A DNA stretch of 9,740 nt from Globobulimina sp. (taxonomy: Eukaryota > Foraminifera > Rotaliida): the NCBI GenBank assembly GCA_003354225.1, contig PIVH01000037.1:1-9740 (forward strand), read 5' to 3'. Of the stretch, positions 7,550-9,740 are shown one piece after another. The translations under genes were made by a program, and so were the position numbers. Below the pieces are notes generated by a model. The model was given only the letters and a program-made list of their open reading frames with translations. It was not told the DNA's origin and did no database searches. Every line of letters begins with the position of its first letter. Within the stretch, counting starts at the first letter, position 1.

Positions 7550-9689
7550 TCAATAACCACTATCTCTACAATTAAACCATTCGAGATGAGAGTCATTTGG
7601 CAATGTCAATGGGAACATATTAGAAACTGTAACATATTTGTGCTGCTCTTTATATTTATAAATCACAAATAGTTCTTTTGCCACATATTTATCCGGACAG
7701 CAATGATAAAAGCCAGGCAAATATGACTTATCCCCACTTGATAGCACTAACTCCGATTTATCACTGTCTACCATATATTGCAAAACAATCCGGACATTAA
7801 TAAATGACAATAAATGCATATCTTCGTTGGCATTCTCTCGCATCAACGCTTCCAATTCATTCTCTACACTCAACCAATCTATCTCACACACTTTGATTTT
7901 ATACATCTCGTCTTCCATTTTCTTCTTATTTTTTATTTTATTCTCATTTTCATTTTTTCCATTTAAAATACCATACACATTAAATAACAATGGCGGTGGC
8001 GGTGGCTTACCGTTGTTTGTATTTATAGAATTTTCTATCTCTTTCTCCTTCTCTTCTTCTTCATGTTCTTCCTCCTCTTTATAATTGTCCTCGTCCTCTT
8101 TGTCCAACTCCGTATATTTGCGAATGGCATCAAACAATTTTCCTTCCACATGATCGCCATAATACGCACACAAAATAACGAGCCCTTCGCCATACTTTTC
8201 CGGCTCACTTTGTCTATTCATAATTGACTGCTGTTTCAATGCAAATTGTCGTTTATTATGCAGTGATAATCCATTCTCATTCAAATGCTTTGTGGCTTTA
8301 TTACTTTTCCATTTAATTGCATATGGTTTATAAAATAATTTATATCCATAATACGTAATCAATGGAATCGTAAATGACAATAATATTTGCTTTAACGTAG
8401 AATACGACTCTGTGCATTTGATAGGTACACTAATCTGCGACGGTCCTCGTTTTAGTCCAAACTTTATAGAAATGCCTTGTTTTAAACTGATGTCAATGCC
8501 GAAGGACTGTTTTATATCAAGTTCCGTTATCATCTCTTTCTCGATCATTAAAGGCAATTCAGGCTCGATTAATTTATTAAAACCACATTCCACTTTGACC
8601 ACATTCATCAAATCCAATTGCAAAGACATATAAAAGCCGAAATTAGCATCAATTTTCTTGTTATGTTTACAGATTAACGACACAAATGTTTTCGGTGAAA
8701 CATCAATTTTGAAATCCCATTGTTTGGGACCACGATTTTTCGATAAACTCCATGAAAATGAGGGATTTTTCCCCATTCGAATAGATGATGCACCCATCCA
8801 TTCGTTAAATATAATGCGTTGAATTCCAAATGAAATATCAAAGCCTGGATAACCTCCAAAAGTTCCATTAAAAATAGACATTTTTTTAATAAAATTATAA
8901 CCCCAAAACAATCCGTTTTTAAAAACAGTGAATAACTCTGGTATTACATGCAAATACGATGTATTTTCCGGCTTTTTCTCGCTTTCCGACAACATATTTC
9001 CAAATAAATCCGCAGCATTTTCTATATTCGGATTCCCATCATTTGCACCAAACATTTGCAACCAATTAAAAAACAAATTAATATCAATACTAGTTTTCGT
9101 ATCAATCGTGCGTGAAATGGTAAACCTCGACGAAAACGTCTGCAAACCCATGGAAATTCCACTGACAAACTTCAAAAAACGATTGTACTGTTTGTGCCAT
9201 TCAATATTAATATTTTGATAGATCTTATTATTCAACGCATCCATATCATCATTGTACTGCGTCAACGATAGCATCCATGTGTTATCATCATTATATTCGT
9301 AGGTAAACCCCAAAGAGATCAAAAACGACATCAATGAGGGACTGATGCTTTGTCGTTCCACCGGAATATTTTTCAATATGGTCATGTCCCCCGTGGCCAA
9401 CGCATTTTGTATCACAGAGACTTGATCTTCGACGGATAACGACATTAATTCGGACATAGATACTTCCGCATCATCCTCATCTGTATCTGTATCTGGTTCA
9501 TATATATCCATATCCGGATTAATGACCACCTGTAACGTAGGCAAGCCATTGTATACATTGCTGATGAATTGCGGTATGGTTTCATGTCTGAATATTAAAT
9601 CTATGAATTCCTGGTACATTGAAGTTGCATCTATACCGACTTCACAATGTCCGTGTGACGATATTAATTTATCCAATTCGAGTTTCGCT
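7550..9689 (-). CDS. DNAJC11-like mitochondrial J protein, last exon (J domain not in window)
   Basis: The minus frame is open from 9694 to TGA at 7550, with no ATG until residue 20 (TTG at 9676 taken as 1). Family similarity starts before that: CEVGIDATSMY (11-21) matches the VGVDAT signature after the J domain of DNAJC11. Residues about 150-425 alternate strands in the manner of the DNAJC11 beta-barrel-like region. TLKQILLSFTIPLITYYGYK with KPY (427-452) matches its conserved hydrophobic segment. The C-terminal DUF3395 domain is present in two halves: GLVILCAYYGD (498-508), then FINVRIVLQYMVDSDKSEL, LPGFYHCC and PLTLPNDSH (625-697). Between them lies an insert of about 107 residues with a Glu/Lys run (524-548) and six Pro (558-563). 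By family, DNAJC11 binds the MICOS/SAM complexes and supports crista structure. The J domain with HPD must be upstream; alternatively this is a J-less paralogue. Confidence 0.85.
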
Positions 9690-9740
9690 CTGTTTTATGT
9701 GTATGTGTATGTGTTTGGAGTGTGAAATTTCCAGAAAATT
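9690..9740 (-). other. Probable 3' end of an intron, with AG acceptor
   Basis: Read on the minus strand, the DNAJC11-like frame meets TAA at 9697-9695, and the segment beyond it loses family character. An AAAACAG acceptor ends at 9690, giving exon start 9689 in mid-codon. The sequence upstream holds three ACACAT units and no strong pyrimidine tract, so the exact junction is tentative. Confidence 0.5.
9697..9714. repeat. Hexamer microsatellite ATGTGT, three copies
   Basis: Three perfect ATGTGT units lie in the presumed intron just upstream of the acceptor. A noncoding simple repeat here supports the view that the exon ends before it. Confidence 0.8.

Noticed and set aside
7827-8084. Plus-strand open frame rich in Ser, Phe and poly-Gly
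   Set aside because: It is the antisense of the Glu/Lys and poly-Pro insert of the DNAJC11-like gene.

Overview
The window reads as nuclear DNA from a free-living or unclassified unicellular eukaryote. It is AT-rich, and its genes are long and mostly without introns inside the window. The proteins carry runs of Asn, Asp, Glu and Lys. The recognisable products are eukaryote-specific: a VPS13 C-terminus, FHA domains, an F-BAR domain and a DNAJC11 C-terminal region. There is no bacterial-style operon, Shine-Dalgarno pattern, CRISPR array, insertion sequence, rRNA or tRNA that I can support. I cannot name the lineage; an amoebozoan, rhizarian or other protist would fit, but that is a guess.

Layout from left to right. 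(1) 1-1602, plus strand: the 3' end of a VPS13-family lipid-transfer gene, cut by the left edge. It holds the Gly-rich VPS13 C-terminal block, a PH-like domain and a long acidic low-complexity tail. (2) 1740-3128, plus: a complete nuclear-type protein with two FHA domains, an atypical PNKP/aprataxin-like one and a canonical one, joined by an NLS-bearing acidic linker. (3) 3246-4076, plus: an F-BAR protein of about 276 residues whose reading frame is interrupted by a single in-frame TAG at 3774-3776, with homology running straight through it. (4) 4077-4725: a convergent intergenic region that is very AT-rich on its left and holds a roughly 160-base island of higher GC with an 18-base direct repeat on its right. 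(5) 4726-7401, minus: an 891-residue multipass membrane protein with a signal peptide and a Cys-bearing ectodomain, family not identified. (6) 7550-9689, minus: the last exon of a DNAJC11-like mitochondrial J protein. Its J domain is not in the window; it probably lies beyond the right edge, behind an intron whose acceptor is at 9690-9692.

The genes do not form an evident pathway. Three of the five act at membranes (VPS13 at organelle contact sites, F-BAR in membrane curvature, DNAJC11 at mitochondria), but neighbourhood means little in eukaryotes and I infer no functional cluster. The best item for a second look is the TAG inside the F-BAR gene. None of the five genes ends in TAG, and four of five end in TGA, which is unexpected for AT-rich DNA. 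A recent nonsense mutation, programmed readthrough and reassignment of UAG are all open. I see no convincing new multi-gene system.
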